Shown: piece by piece, positions 8,960-15,619 of the stretch
Layout: every line of letters begins with the position of its first letter
Numbering within the stretch: the stretch's first letter is position 1
Assembly (NCBI RefSeq): GCF_008806775.1
Contig: NZ_WAEM01000001.1
Coordinates: 310,001-374,000 of the forward strand
Source of the DNA: Flavobacterium luteum
GTDB lineage: Bacteria > Bacteroidota > Bacteroidia > Flavobacteriales > Flavobacteriaceae
Direction: 5' to 3'
Length of the DNA: 64,000 nucleotides
Translations under genes and position numbers: made by a program
The notes under the pieces: generated by a model
Databases searched by the model: none
Told to the model about the DNA's origin: nothing
What the model saw: only the letters and a program-made list of their open reading frames with translations

Positions 8960-10198
8960 TTAACTTGATTTTACTTTTTGATTGAGAAAACTAAACTTAT
9001 CTTTTAATATTTTCATATCCTCACTTACTTTTTTATCTAAGACCTTTGCATAATGCTGAGTAGTCCGCAAGTTTTTATGACCGAGCATTTTGCTTACGCT
9101 TTCTATTGGAACGCCATTTGTAAGCGTTACAGTCGTTGCAAAAGTGTGTCGGGCAATGTGGAAGGTTAATTCTTTTTCAATCTCGCAAACAGCAGCTATT
9201 TCTTTTAAATAGGCATTCATTTTTTGATTAGTCAAAATTGGAAGTAGTTTATCTTCGTTGTTGCTTTTTGGATGGTCGGCGTATTTATCAATAATCATTT
9301 GTGTTACTGGCAACACAGGTATTTTAGAAGCGGTTTCGGTTTTTTGTCTGTGGGTAAATATCCACATATCACCATCAATCCCGATGCTTATATGCGACTT
9401 TGTTAAGTTTTTGACATCAATGTATGCCAAGCCAGTAAAGCAGCTAAAAAGGAAGATATCTCGCACTAGAGACAATCTTTCGGTTTTGAAATCTTTATTG
9501 ATAATGTTTTGAATTTCTTCTTCAGATAAATAAACACGTTCGACTTCTTTAACTTTCGATTTGTAATTCGCAAACGGATTTTTGTCTAACCAGTCATTGG
9601 CCAAACAAAGCTTAATTATCTTGCTAAAATTCTTAATGTATTTAACAGCTGTGTTATTGGCACAATTCCGAACGCTTCGCAACCAAAATTCGTAATCCGT
9701 TATAAAAGCGTGATCTATTTTATTTATCTCAATATCTGAAACTTTGTATTTCCATTGCAAGAATTCGATGGTATGGCTTAACGAAGTTTTGTAACGTTCT
9801 AAAGTTCCTGGCGCATATTCTTTGCCAACCAATTCTTTGATTTTGTTATTGTGGTCTTGAAAGATTGGAATTAGCATTCGTTGGCGTTGCTCGGTTCCTA
9901 ATAATTTTTCTTTGAAGTTTTCAATCGTTAAGTTCTCGTTTCGGTGCATTAATTCCATTTGTGCATTAAAAACTTTCGTTTTCATCAAATCAAGGTAACT
10001 ATTTATTGAACGAGCTTCTTCGGTTGTGCCTTTCATTTTAGATAATTCTGACGACCATTTGGAGGTTTCGACAAACTTCTTGGTGCTGAACTCTAATCGT
10101 TTTCCGTCAACGGTTAAGCGCACATAAATTGGGAGAAGTCCAGCTGCATTGGCTTTGGTGCTTTTAGCATAAAAATGCAAAGTGATTTTTGTTTTCAT
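8960..10198 (-). CDS. Tyrosine-type site-specific integrase (left copy)
   Basis: This 412-residue Bacteroidetes-type integrase has an N-terminal arm-binding domain (residues 1-~105), a SAM-like core-binding domain (~110-210) and a catalytic domain. The catalytic residues are visible as Arg in FTGLAYIDVKNL context, HIARHTFA, LGHKNLRTTQHYA and the Tyr of QHYAKV. Residues ~108-395 are almost identical to the integrase at 33271-34503, while the first ~107 residues and the extreme C-terminus differ. An AAAGGTTACCAC box sits directly before both integrase starts. It lies 268 bases from the tRNA-Ser 3'-end repeat at 10466. Confidence 0.95.
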   Translation of the reverse strand: MKTKITLHFYAKSTKANAAGLLPIYVRLTVDGKRLEFSTKKFVETSKWSSELSKMKGTTEEARSINSYLDLMKTKVFNAQMELMHRNENLTIENFKEKLLGTEQRQRMLIPIFQDHNNKIKELVGKEYAPGTLERYKTSLSHTIEFLQWKYKVSDIEINKIDHAFITDYEFWLRSVRNCANNTAVKYIKNFSKIIKLCLANDWLDKNPFANYKSKVKEVERVYLSEEEIQNIINKDFKTERLSLVRDIFLFSCFTGLAYIDVKNLTKSHISIGIDGDMWIFTHRQKTETASKIPVLPVTQMIIDKYADHPKSNNEDKLLPILTNQKMNAYLKEIAAVCEIEKELTFHIARHTFATTVTLTNGVPIESVSKMLGHKNLRTTQHYAKVLDKKVSEDMKILKDKFSFLNQKVKSS

Positions 10199-10465
10199 AG
10201 TGGTAACCTTTTAATTTGTATTCAATTTAGTTTCAAAATCAATGTCAAACAAGATGTTCAAATAGTAAACTTGTTGATGAACAAGTGATTGAACTGGTTG
10301 TTTGAAATTTTTAAGGGAGTTAGCGAGACCCTAATTTTTGAAAATTCTAGGGTCTCGATTTTATCTCTTAAAGAATAAGATTAAATGAATATTTTGGTTA
10401 GCACATAAAAGAAAAAACCCCGTAAATCATAAGATTTACGAGGTTTTGATTGCCTTTGTTTTTCA
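10199..10465. other. Integrase leader/attP-side region with two stem-loops (left element)
   Basis: No gene is visible. The stretch holds a TGAACTGGTT box at about 10290, an inverted repeat CGAGACCCTA/TAGGGTCTCG (10324-10333 with 10348-10357) and a second stem-loop at 10414-10447. The same order of box, stem-loop, stem-loop and tRNA-end repeat occurs at 34504-34785 beside the other integrase, with different stem sequences. It is most likely the integrase-proximal end of an integrated element. Confidence 0.65.
10414..10447. terminator. Stem-loop terminator-like hairpin beside left att repeat
   Basis: AAAACC(C)CGTAAATC pairs with GATTTACG(A)GGTTTT across a short loop, giving a 14-15 bp stem with A-rich and T-rich flanks. 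The equivalent hairpin beside the intact tRNA-Ser is at 34732-34765 with a TT in place of CG on the left arm and a compensating AA on the right. By position it would terminate transcription leaving the tRNA or entering the element. Confidence 0.7.
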
Positions 10466-10486
10466 ACTGGCGGAGAAAGAGGGATT
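10466..10486. repeat. att repeat: copy of the tRNA-Ser 3' end (left)
   Basis: The 21 bases here are identical to 34784-34804, which cover the encoded CCA, discriminator, acceptor stem and start of the T-arm of tRNA-Ser. Beyond the 21 bases the sequences diverge (TAATCC here, CGAACC in the tRNA), so this is a tRNA fragment and not a gene. This is the expected footprint of integration into a tRNA 3' end. Confidence 0.85.
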
Positions 10487-10659
10487 TAATCCTTATTTCT
10501 AATTCGTTATAAACCAGTGATATGTGATTGAATTTAAAATTGGGTAACCGAATTTACCCCCTTTTTTATCGTTTTTGAATTCTGTTAATTTGTGAACTGT
10601 AAAAGTACATAATTAAGTAGTTAAAACAAAATATTTCAGGCGGAAACATTATCAAAAAA

Positions 10660-10684
10660 TGAACTGGTTAATAGTCTGGTTAGC
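10660..10684. promoter_or_regulatory. Candidate integrase arm-type sites (distal end)
   Basis: The sequence TGAACTGGTTAATAGTCTGGTTAG contains two CTGGTTA units. It matches TGAACTGGTTAATGAACTGGTT at 34583-34604 at the opposite end of the element. Paired short direct repeats near both ends of an element are what arm-type integrase sites look like. The function is inferred from position only. Confidence 0.5.
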
Positions 10685-10727
10685 ATATTTCTAAAGTTCA
10701 ATTTTTAGTAATCATATGTTGCTATTT

Positions 10728-10931
10728 CTAACCAATTATCAAAGGTTCTACTTGCTCATATTTTAAACTGGTGTAAATACAAAACTCTTCGATTGATACA
10801 AACTCATTTTCAAGCTTATTAAGCTCGGTTCTTATCTTTTTCAACAATCTAATACTTTGTCGATAACTCTTTCCAGTAATACGCTGTATGTCCTTTGGGT
10901 AGATGCATAATCTCTTAATTTCTGTTTTCAT
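10728..10931 (-). CDS. Small hypothetical protein with HTH-like N-terminus
   Basis: This is a 67-residue protein. Its N-terminal half (IYPKDIQRITGKSYRQSIRLLKKIR) looks like a helix-turn-helix with a conserved-looking ITGKS segment, and small proteins of this kind are frequent near Bacteroidetes integrases. It sits at the distal end of the element, next to the arm-type-like boxes, so a role in element regulation is possible but not shown. Confidence 0.6.
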   Translation of the reverse strand: MKTEIKRLCIYPKDIQRITGKSYRQSIRLLKKIRTELNKLENEFVSIEEFCIYTSLKYEQVEPLIIG

Positions 10932-11231
10932 ACACTATCTATGCCTTTGACTAGGCTTTGACTTACTTTATAACCCTCTAATTCAAATTATTATAATATG
11001 CAAAATTAGAAAAAAAATCCTTTATCTATTAATCTGCAATTTAAGACTATTTGAGAGGCTCATATATTGCCATTTGCGGTCATTTCTGCCATTTACGTCG
11101 TAAAGTGTCATATTGGATAGGCACGCCTTTTTTATTCTGTTTAATTGGCTAAAATTTGTTCCGAAATCAATCGGAAGATGTTGCAACAAAAAGATGATTT
11201 AGAGTAAATATTAATCTAAATTTTAGCAATT
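10932..11231. other. Noncoding leader before 11232 gene
   Basis: I see no gene here. There is a near-perfect tandem pair TGCCATTT(G/A)CG at 11068-11078 and 11087-11097, spaced 19 bases, and a TCCG/CGGA short inverted repeat near 11160-11175. The pair could be an operator for the gene at 11232, but there is no direct evidence. Confidence 0.4.
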
Positions 11232-11987
11232 ATGGCAAGACAGAAAGGCATAATTAAATTGAAAGGTACTATCGGAGATATTACTTTTTACAAAACGCAA
11301 GACGGACATTTGGCTCGTGAAAAAGGCGGAATCGACGCCAGTCGAATCAAAAACGATCCAGCGTTTCAAAGAACTCGTGAGAATGGTTCGGAGTTTGGTC
11401 GAGCAGGCAAAGCAGGAAAGATTTTGAGAACGGCTTTGAGAGCTGTTTTAATCAACTCTGCGGACGGTAGAATGGTAAGCCGTTTAACTCAAAGAATGGT
11501 GCAAGTTATTCAGGCTGATTTAATCAGCATCAGAGGTTTACGAAACGTAATTGATGGCGAAGCCGAACTTTTAGCAGGTTTTGAATTCAATATTCGTGGG
11601 AAACTGGGCACCAGTTTATTTGCTCCTTTTGTGGCAACAATTGACCGTGCGGCTGGCGATATTGTGGTTGATTTGGCTTCATTTATTCCATCGAATATGA
11701 TTGCTGCACCAAGTGGAACCACGCATTATAAAATTATTTCTGCTGGGGCAGAAATTGATTTTGAAGCTGAAACTTTTATTGTTTCCAATTCAGAATCTGA
11801 TATTTTGCCGTGGGATATTACACCATCAGATCCAATAAACCATTCTAATCCAGTAACGCCTGCGAGTACAAAACCGCTGTTTTTGGCTCTTGGAATTGAG
11901 TTTTACCAACAAGTAAATGGTCAAATGTACCCGTTGAAAAACGGAGCATTTAATCCATTGGCATTGGTTCAAGTGAGCGGATTGTAA
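11232..11987 (+). CDS. Conserved hypothetical protein of Bacteroidetes elements
   Basis: This 251-residue protein has a strongly basic N-terminal half (RQKGIIKLKGTIGDITFYK, then many Arg/Lys with QRTRENGSEFGRAGKAGK) and a more acidic, beta-rich C-terminal half. There is no signal peptide or membrane segment. I have seen similar proteins in Flavobacteriia islands but know of no function. The next gene starts 1 base after its stop, so it is the first gene of a four-gene cluster running to 12784. Confidence 0.75.
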   Translation: MARQKGIIKLKGTIGDITFYKTQDGHLAREKGGIDASRIKNDPAFQRTRENGSEFGRAGKAGKILRTALRAVLINSADGRMVSRLTQRMVQVIQADLISIRGLRNVIDGEAELLAGFEFNIRGKLGTSLFAPFVATIDRAAGDIVVDLASFIPSNMIAAPSGTTHYKIISAGAEIDFEAETFIVSNSESDILPWDITPSDPINHSNPVTPASTKPLFLALGIEFYQQVNGQMYPLKNGAFNPLALVQVSGL

Positions 11988-11988
11988 A

Positions 11989-12384
11989 ATGGTTTTAATA
12001 CTATCAAGAACTTATTTCCCAGACGGAACGAACGGTAAACTCGAATGCGAAGGTAAATTGATTTGTAAAACCATTGAATTGCCTTGGAAGAATAACGAAA
12101 CGAAGGTTTCCTGCATTCCGGAAGGGAAATATTTTATAAAAAAGCGGTACAGCAAGAAATTTCAATGGCATTTGGAAATAATTAATGTAAAAAATAGAAG
12201 TTTAATTTTGTTTCATTCAGCCAATAATGCCTTGCAAGAATTGAATGGTTGTATTGCTCCAGTAACAAAACTTTCTGGACCTGGTTTGGGTCTAATGTCT
12301 CGAAAAGCTTTCGCCAAATTAAAAGAGTTGGTTTATAAAGCTTTGGACGGTAAAGAAAGTGTTGAATTGATTGTTCAATCTTAA
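11989..12384 (+). CDS. DUF5675-like protein
   Basis: This 131-residue protein matches DUF5675 by its opening (RTYFPDGTNGKLECEGKLICKTIELPWKNN), the middle IPEGKYFIKKRYSKKF and the later ILFHSANNALQELNGCIAP. The last segment contains a conserved His and Cys that could be catalytic. Family members occur in phages and phage-like elements, often near holin-like genes. Two small membrane-protein genes follow directly, so a lysis or wall-related role is possible but unproven. Confidence 0.75.
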   Translation: MVLILSRTYFPDGTNGKLECEGKLICKTIELPWKNNETKVSCIPEGKYFIKKRYSKKFQWHLEIINVKNRSLILFHSANNALQELNGCIAPVTKLSGPGLGLMSRKAFAKLKELVYKALDGKESVELIVQS

Positions 12385-12393
12385 TTTTAGATT

Positions 12394-12621
12394 ATGAAAA
12401 AAATTATAAACAGAGCGAAAGCTCCCACTCCCAAATTTTTTAAGGTGCTTCGAAATATTGGTTTGGCATTGGCTGCCGTTGGTGGAACAATTTTGGCAGC
12501 GCCTGTTGCTTTGCCAGTTGTAATTACTACAATTGGCGGTTATGTAGCCGTTGCAGGTGGTGTTATTTCGGCAGTTAGCCAATTGACAACCACAACCGAA
12601 AAAGCCGATGCAACACAGTAA
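12394..12621 (+). CDS. Small hydrophobic protein
   Basis: This 75-residue protein has a basic N-terminus (KKIINRAKAPTPKFFKV), two hydrophobic Gly/Ala-rich stretches (NIGLALAAVGGTILAAP and VVITTIGGYVAVAGGVIS) and a polar tail. That layout suits a two-helix hairpin membrane protein. It starts 9 bases after the DUF5675-like gene and overlaps the next small gene by 14 bases, so the three are translationally linked. Confidence 0.65.
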   Translation: MKKIINRAKAPTPKFFKVLRNIGLALAAVGGTILAAPVALPVVITTIGGYVAVAGGVISAVSQLTTTTEKADATQ

Positions 12622-12784
12622 CTCGACTGCAATCGGTACCGCTGGCGGTACATTTTTGAGTGTTTTGCCGAATTTACATTCGGACGATGTGTTGAAAACT
12701 ATTATACTTGCCACACTTGGAGCAATAGTCAGTTTTTTAATATCTTTACTACTCAAAATGTTAATTAGAAAGCACAAAAAATAG
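12608..12784 (+). CDS. Small single-span membrane protein (58 aa)
   Basis: This short gene overlaps the end of the previous gene by 14 bases in another frame. It encodes 58 residues with a polar Gly/Ser/Thr-rich start, one transmembrane helix (IILATLGAIVSFLISLLLKML) and a basic end (IRKHKK). The shape resembles small holins, and the overlap with its neighbour supports it as a real gene. The function is inferred only from topology and neighbourhood. Confidence 0.6.
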   Translation: MQHSNSTAIGTAGGTFLSVLPNLHSDDVLKTIILATLGAIVSFLISLLLKMLIRKHKK

Positions 12785-12821
12785 TCTAATTCTAGTTGTG
12801 GTAACCTTTGGATTAGATTTC

Positions 12822-12856
12822 AAAATGCCCTTTCCGACTTTGGATAGGGCATTTTT
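12822..12856. terminator. Bidirectional stem-loop terminator
   Basis: AAAATGCCCT at 12822-12831 pairs with AGGGCATTTT at 12846-12855, followed by a T run on the plus strand and preceded by A residues for the minus strand. It lies between the plus-strand cluster ending at 12784 and the minus-strand small gene ending at 12858, so it could serve both. Confidence 0.8.
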
Positions 12857-12857
12857 T

Positions 12858-13037
12858 TTAGATTTCCTCAAATAGGTTAAGTGTAACTTCTAATACAACA
12901 ACTTCAGAATTATGATTGTACAATTCTTGCCATTTTGCACTGTCAATGGCTTTGGCTCGTGTGTCGAAAACGCCAAAACATACTCTTGATGCTCTGCTTT
13001 TCCAATTGTCGGTCTGATACAAAATAAATAATTTCAT
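12858..13037 (-). CDS. Small hypothetical protein (59 aa)
   Basis: An uninterrupted frame of 59 codons begins MKLFILYQTDNWKSRASR and ends in LNLFEEI. The sequence is soluble and acidic at the end, with a mixed alpha/beta look, and has no recognised motif. The start lies 30 bases beyond the stop of the next upstream gene on the same strand, and the stop lies at the edge of a clear terminator, which supports it as a real gene. Confidence 0.6.
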   Translation of the reverse strand: MKLFILYQTDNWKSRASRVCFGVFDTRAKAIDSAKWQELYNHNSEVVVLEVTLNLFEEI

Positions 13038-13066
13038 AATTTAAAATTTTTGGTTTATAGATGGAT

Positions 13067-13489
13067 TTATCGTTTGCAATAGCGATATAAAATCACTCTA
13101 CGCAAATCGTTTATGAGGTTGATATTTTCGTGAAATTGTTTCTCTTTTTGCTCCAAAAGTTTGAGTGCAGCTATATTTTCTTGATGTTCTTCGTGTTCCT
13201 GCATCATCAAACTTGCTTTTGGATTGAATTCTTTTGAAAAATCGGGAAGACGTAAAAATGGAATTACCGAACCTACTAAATGCGGATGCCAAAATTTAGT
13301 TTGCCATAGGCTGTAAGCCACAAAATAAATGCTTTCGCAATCTTTTTCGTTTTGAAAAATGACCACAAAACTGTTTGCAAATGGCTCTTTTTGTGGCTTT
13401 CCGCTGTTCATTCCTTTGTTAAGTATAAACAAGTGCGGTTTGGCGTATAACGTGTCTTTTTGGTGGGTTTTGATGATAAAATTGAGCAT
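13067..13489 (-). CDS. Hypothetical protein, DUF6943-like
   Basis: This 140-residue soluble protein contains FILNKGMNSGKPQKEPFANSFVV in two pieces and the aromatic-rich segment YSLWQTKFWHPHLVGSVIPF. This looks to me like DUF6943, a family of Bacteroidota elements with no known function, but I assign the name from memory. The C-terminal third is a charged helix. It is probably transcribed with the small gene at 12858-13037. Confidence 0.6.
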   Translation of the reverse strand: MLNFIIKTHQKDTLYAKPHLFILNKGMNSGKPQKEPFANSFVVIFQNEKDCESIYFVAYSLWQTKFWHPHLVGSVIPFLRLPDFSKEFNPKASLMMQEHEEHQENIAALKLLEQKEKQFHENINLINDLRRVILYRYCKR

Positions 13490-13634
13490 ACTTTCTGATT
13501 TTAAAAATTTGAAAAACTTTCTAATTCATTCAGATTTTCCTTGTAAAACCGAATGCTCCTCGCTACGCTCCGCATTCATTAAATTTTTGAAAAGAAAAAA
13601 AAAGAAAAAAAAGAAAGTCATCGCTCAAGTGGAG

Positions 13635-13797
13635 GTTTCAAGAAAAGCAAGTTTTTTCAAAAAAATACTACCTGGCTTTTTAAGATAAAGTTGTTCGGAA
13701 ATAGAGTTTTGATTCTAATCAAATGTTGAAGCGAAACGAAAATGTAAGGTGGAGATTTTATTGAAAACCGTAGGCTTGAACTTTCTTTTCTTGAAAC
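13635..13797. repeat. Inverted repeat, 13-bp perfect arms with extended purine/pyrimidine arms
   Basis: GTTTCAAGAAAAG at 13635-13647 is the exact reverse complement of 13785-13797. Outside these arms an A/G tract (13589-13618) faces a T/C tract (13812-13837) and could extend pairing imperfectly. The enclosed ~137 bases hold no obvious gene. Confidence 0.7.
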
Positions 13798-13905
13798 TGG
13801 AACTTACCTTTACTTTCTTTTTATTTTTTTATTTTTCTCGTGACCAATAATGCCCTTATGAAATGGGATCTTAAAAAGTTGATTTGGAAGTTAGAAGTTC
13901 TTCAG

Positions 13906-13988
13906 AAAGGGTATGAGATTTTAAAGCAGAAAAAAGAAATAGCAAATCTATTCCGATTATTTTTCTGCTTTAAAATCTCATACTCTTT
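13906..13988. repeat. Long inverted repeat, 29-bp arms
   Basis: The left arm 13906-13934 and right arm 13960-13988 are reverse complements with one mismatch (a G-T pair in RNA), around a loop of 25 bases. A stem this long is unusual for a terminator, and it does not directly follow a gene. Confidence 0.85.
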
Positions 13989-14010
13989 CTTGGACTTGAT
14001 TTTGTGGGTT

Positions 14011-14070
14011 TAATAAATTGCTTTATCCAAGTCGTGTTTTTTAGGAATGAACTCGAAAAGCAATTTATTA
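14011..14070. repeat. Inverted repeat, 14-bp perfect arms
   Basis: TAATAAATTGCTTT at 14011-14024 is the exact reverse complement of 14057-14070, with a 32-base loop. It begins 22 bases after the preceding 29-bp inverted repeat. Confidence 0.8.
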
Positions 14071-14119
14071 CACTTACAAAAACAATGAAAAATAATACCG
14101 AGTGCGATGGTGCAGAAGC

Positions 14120-14320
14120 GCAGGCAAGTGTGTGAATTTTTATTTGCTTACTGGGGTGTTTCTGATTGTTTTTATGATGGCTTGATGCCACAAACTCTCT
14201 TGGAATAATTAAATTTTCTGTAACCAAAGAATGTGCTATGAAATTGCTATGGCATCTTGGCCATCGTGAAAACAATTATTTCGATAGTTCTGGCAAATAA
14301 AAAATCACACTCTTGCAGGC
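14120..14320. repeat. Long-range inverted repeat, 28-bp arms
   Basis: Arms 14120-14147 and 14293-14320 are reverse complements at 24 of 28 positions, enclosing about 145 bases. The enclosed DNA has no convincing gene. Confidence 0.65.
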
Positions 14321-14328
14321 ATTTTTGG

Positions 14329-14402
14329 TTTTATGGGTAGAAAAATGGCTTTATCAATAGGCAAATCAACTACATATTAAAGCCATTTTTCTACTCATAA
14401 AA
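14329..14402. repeat. Inverted repeat, 25-bp arms
   Basis: Arms 14329-14353 and 14378-14402 are reverse complements at 24 of 25 positions with a 24-base loop. The arms contain GTAGAAAAATGGCTTTA and its complement. Confidence 0.85.
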
Positions 14403-14510
14403 GCAATGTAAACACTACCGATTTATGCAGTTTGTTGCTAAAACCATTGATACGTTCTTATGAAAAACAAATATCCTTGTTAATAATAAATTTGAATCGA
14501 AGCGGTGATT

Positions 14511-14590
14511 GGGGTTTGTGAAGGACGGTTTTTTGAGCGGCTGGGTGATGCGATGGGAGCTGCTCAAAAAGTTGTCCTGGAGCAAACCCC
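14511..14590. ncRNA. Candidate structured RNA or DNA: nested three-part stem
   Basis: GGGGTTTG (14511-14518) pairs with CAAACCCC (14583-14590), AGGAC (14522-14526) with GTCCT (14574-14578), and TTTTTGAGC (14530-14538) with GCTCAAAAA (14562-14570). Together they give one long stem with small bulges and a 23-base G-rich loop. The element is markedly more GC-rich than its surroundings. No gene overlaps it convincingly. Whether it is transcribed is unknown. Confidence 0.55.
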
Positions 14591-14715
14591 TTGCGCGTTG
14601 GGTGGAGCGGCTGTTTTACATAAATGATATTATAACTTCATTGCAAAAACAAAAAAAAACAATAACAAAGCTTTGTAATGAATTATAATACTCAATTATG
14701 TAACACAGCTTGGGG

Positions 14716-14784
14716 AAAGTTTTTGTTGCCCTACCAGTAAATTTTCTTTTAAACCGTAAACGTTCTAGGGCGTACAAAAACTTT
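14716..14784. repeat. Inverted repeat, 17/18-bp arms
   Basis: AAAGTTTTTGTTGCCCT at 14716-14732 pairs with AGGGCGTACAAAAACTTT at 14767-14784, with only a short internal bulge. The loop is 34 bases. It is the last of the series of stems before the NADAR gene. Confidence 0.75.
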
Positions 14785-14975
14785 TGGAGCGTTGGCAAAG
14801 GAGTGGCAATTGGAATGTAAAACGTCTTTTTTATAACTGGACGAAAAAGAATATTCTCGTTATTACAAATGGAATTAGTGAAATGAAGCAAGCAAAGAAT
14901 TGATGCTAGGAATACTTGGACTAGGAGCGATTTTTGTGAAGCTGAATGAGATAATGGGTTAAGAAAGGTGGAGTT

Positions 14976-15596
14976 TTATGCGAAATCTAAATCAAAAAGT
15001 AATTTGTTTTCTAATTCAGTTTCGGGATTACAAACGGTTTCAATTTCTGAACCATATAGCATAAAACCATTAATGTTTGGAGGACAAACACATTCTATAT
15101 CATTGTTATTTATAATAAATTCTGACCGAAGTTGCATTAATAATCTTCCTAGTGCATTTTTACCTTTTAGGGTGTCTTTTGTGTCAGCGATAACTGCCCA
15201 GTCTTTGTCTTTATGAGATAATTCTACAATTGGAGTATTGCCAGTTTTACTTAAAACTTTAGAGAATTTATCGAAATTTTGAGATAATTTTACTTTAAGA
15301 ACCCAATACATTACTGCGTATTTGATTTCTTCCCAATCTTGTCTAGTGTGTGTTGTGTATTTTCGACTAACCATTTTAGCTGTCATTGGGCTGTTCTGAT
15401 TGATTATTTCTTCTTGAATATGAGGAAACAAAGGAAATCTACACGCTTGGTATAAAGCTTCAGATGAAGGGATAATTACGTCATTTACACGAATAGAATA
15501 ACCTGGAGCCATATTTGATAAACCTCCAAATTCTTCTTTAGTGCTTTTAAAAGCAATAACTTCTGAACTATTATATGTTCTTTCTGAAATTTTCAT
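14976..15596 (-). CDS. NADAR-family protein (YbiA-like)
   Basis: This 206-residue protein has the NADAR features: FGGLSNMAPGYSI near residues 23-35, SSEALYQACRFP, a middle RQDWEEIKYAVMYWVLKVKL, and the C-terminal GKNALGRLLMQLR. Family members act on ADP-ribose or related ribose-amine compounds; some remove ADP-ribose from guanine in DNA and serve as antitoxins to DarT2-like toxins. It is the last gene of a four-gene minus-strand operon and lies 23 bases after the phosphoribosyltransferase-like gene. In that setting it could be the antidote or a processing enzyme for its neighbour; this is inference. Confidence 0.88.
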   Translation of the reverse strand: MKISERTYNSSEVIAFKSTKEEFGGLSNMAPGYSIRVNDVIIPSSEALYQACRFPLFPHIQEEIINQNSPMTAKMVSRKYTTHTRQDWEEIKYAVMYWVLKVKLSQNFDKFSKVLSKTGNTPIVELSHKDKDWAVIADTKDTLKGKNALGRLLMQLRSEFIINNNDIECVCPPNINGFMLYGSEIETVCNPETELENKLLFDLDFA

Positions 15597-15619
15597 AGTG
15601 CCAAATTAGTAAAAAAATA

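Larger units (their letters stand above)
1..10486. mobile_element. Probable second integrative element in tandem, left end outside window
   Basis: The left integrase, its leader hairpins and the tRNA-end repeat at 10466 reproduce the right-hand layout, which implies a second element extending left from 10486. I see no further copy of the tRNA-end repeat in 1-10465, so the far end lies outside the window or is degraded. The genes at 1-8829 would then be its cargo, but they could also be chromosomal. Confidence 0.4.
13490..14975. other. Palindrome-rich noncoding region, about 1.5 kb
   Basis: Open frames here look like chance frames and I call no gene. The stretch contains at least seven substantial inverted repeats (listed separately or in the findings), purine/pyrimidine tracts at 13589-13618 and 13812-13837, and a nested stem at 14511-14590. 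This density of stems is not found elsewhere in the window. It lies between the small-gene cluster and the defence block. Confidence 0.7.

Noticed and set aside
10487..10530. A second tRNA at the left att repeat
   Set aside because: Only the 21-bp 3' end matches tRNA-Ser; the anticodon arm and D-arm are absent, so it is an att remnant.
13359..13688. Plus-strand open frame of 109 codons
   Set aside because: It is largely antisense to the DUF6943-like gene and then reads through a poly-purine tract (poly-Lys), so it is a shadow frame.
13970..14275. Minus-strand open frame of 101 codons
   Set aside because: It spans several inverted repeats, begins near a cluster of stems and resembles no family; I treat it as a chance frame.
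14616..14891. Minus-strand open frame of 91 codons in the palindrome-rich region
   Set aside because: It overlaps the 14716-14784 inverted repeat, has no recognisable motif and an atypical composition, and lacks a plausible operon context.
13490..14975. Retron
   Set aside because: The stem-rich region could suggest msr/msd, but no reverse transcriptase gene exists in the window.
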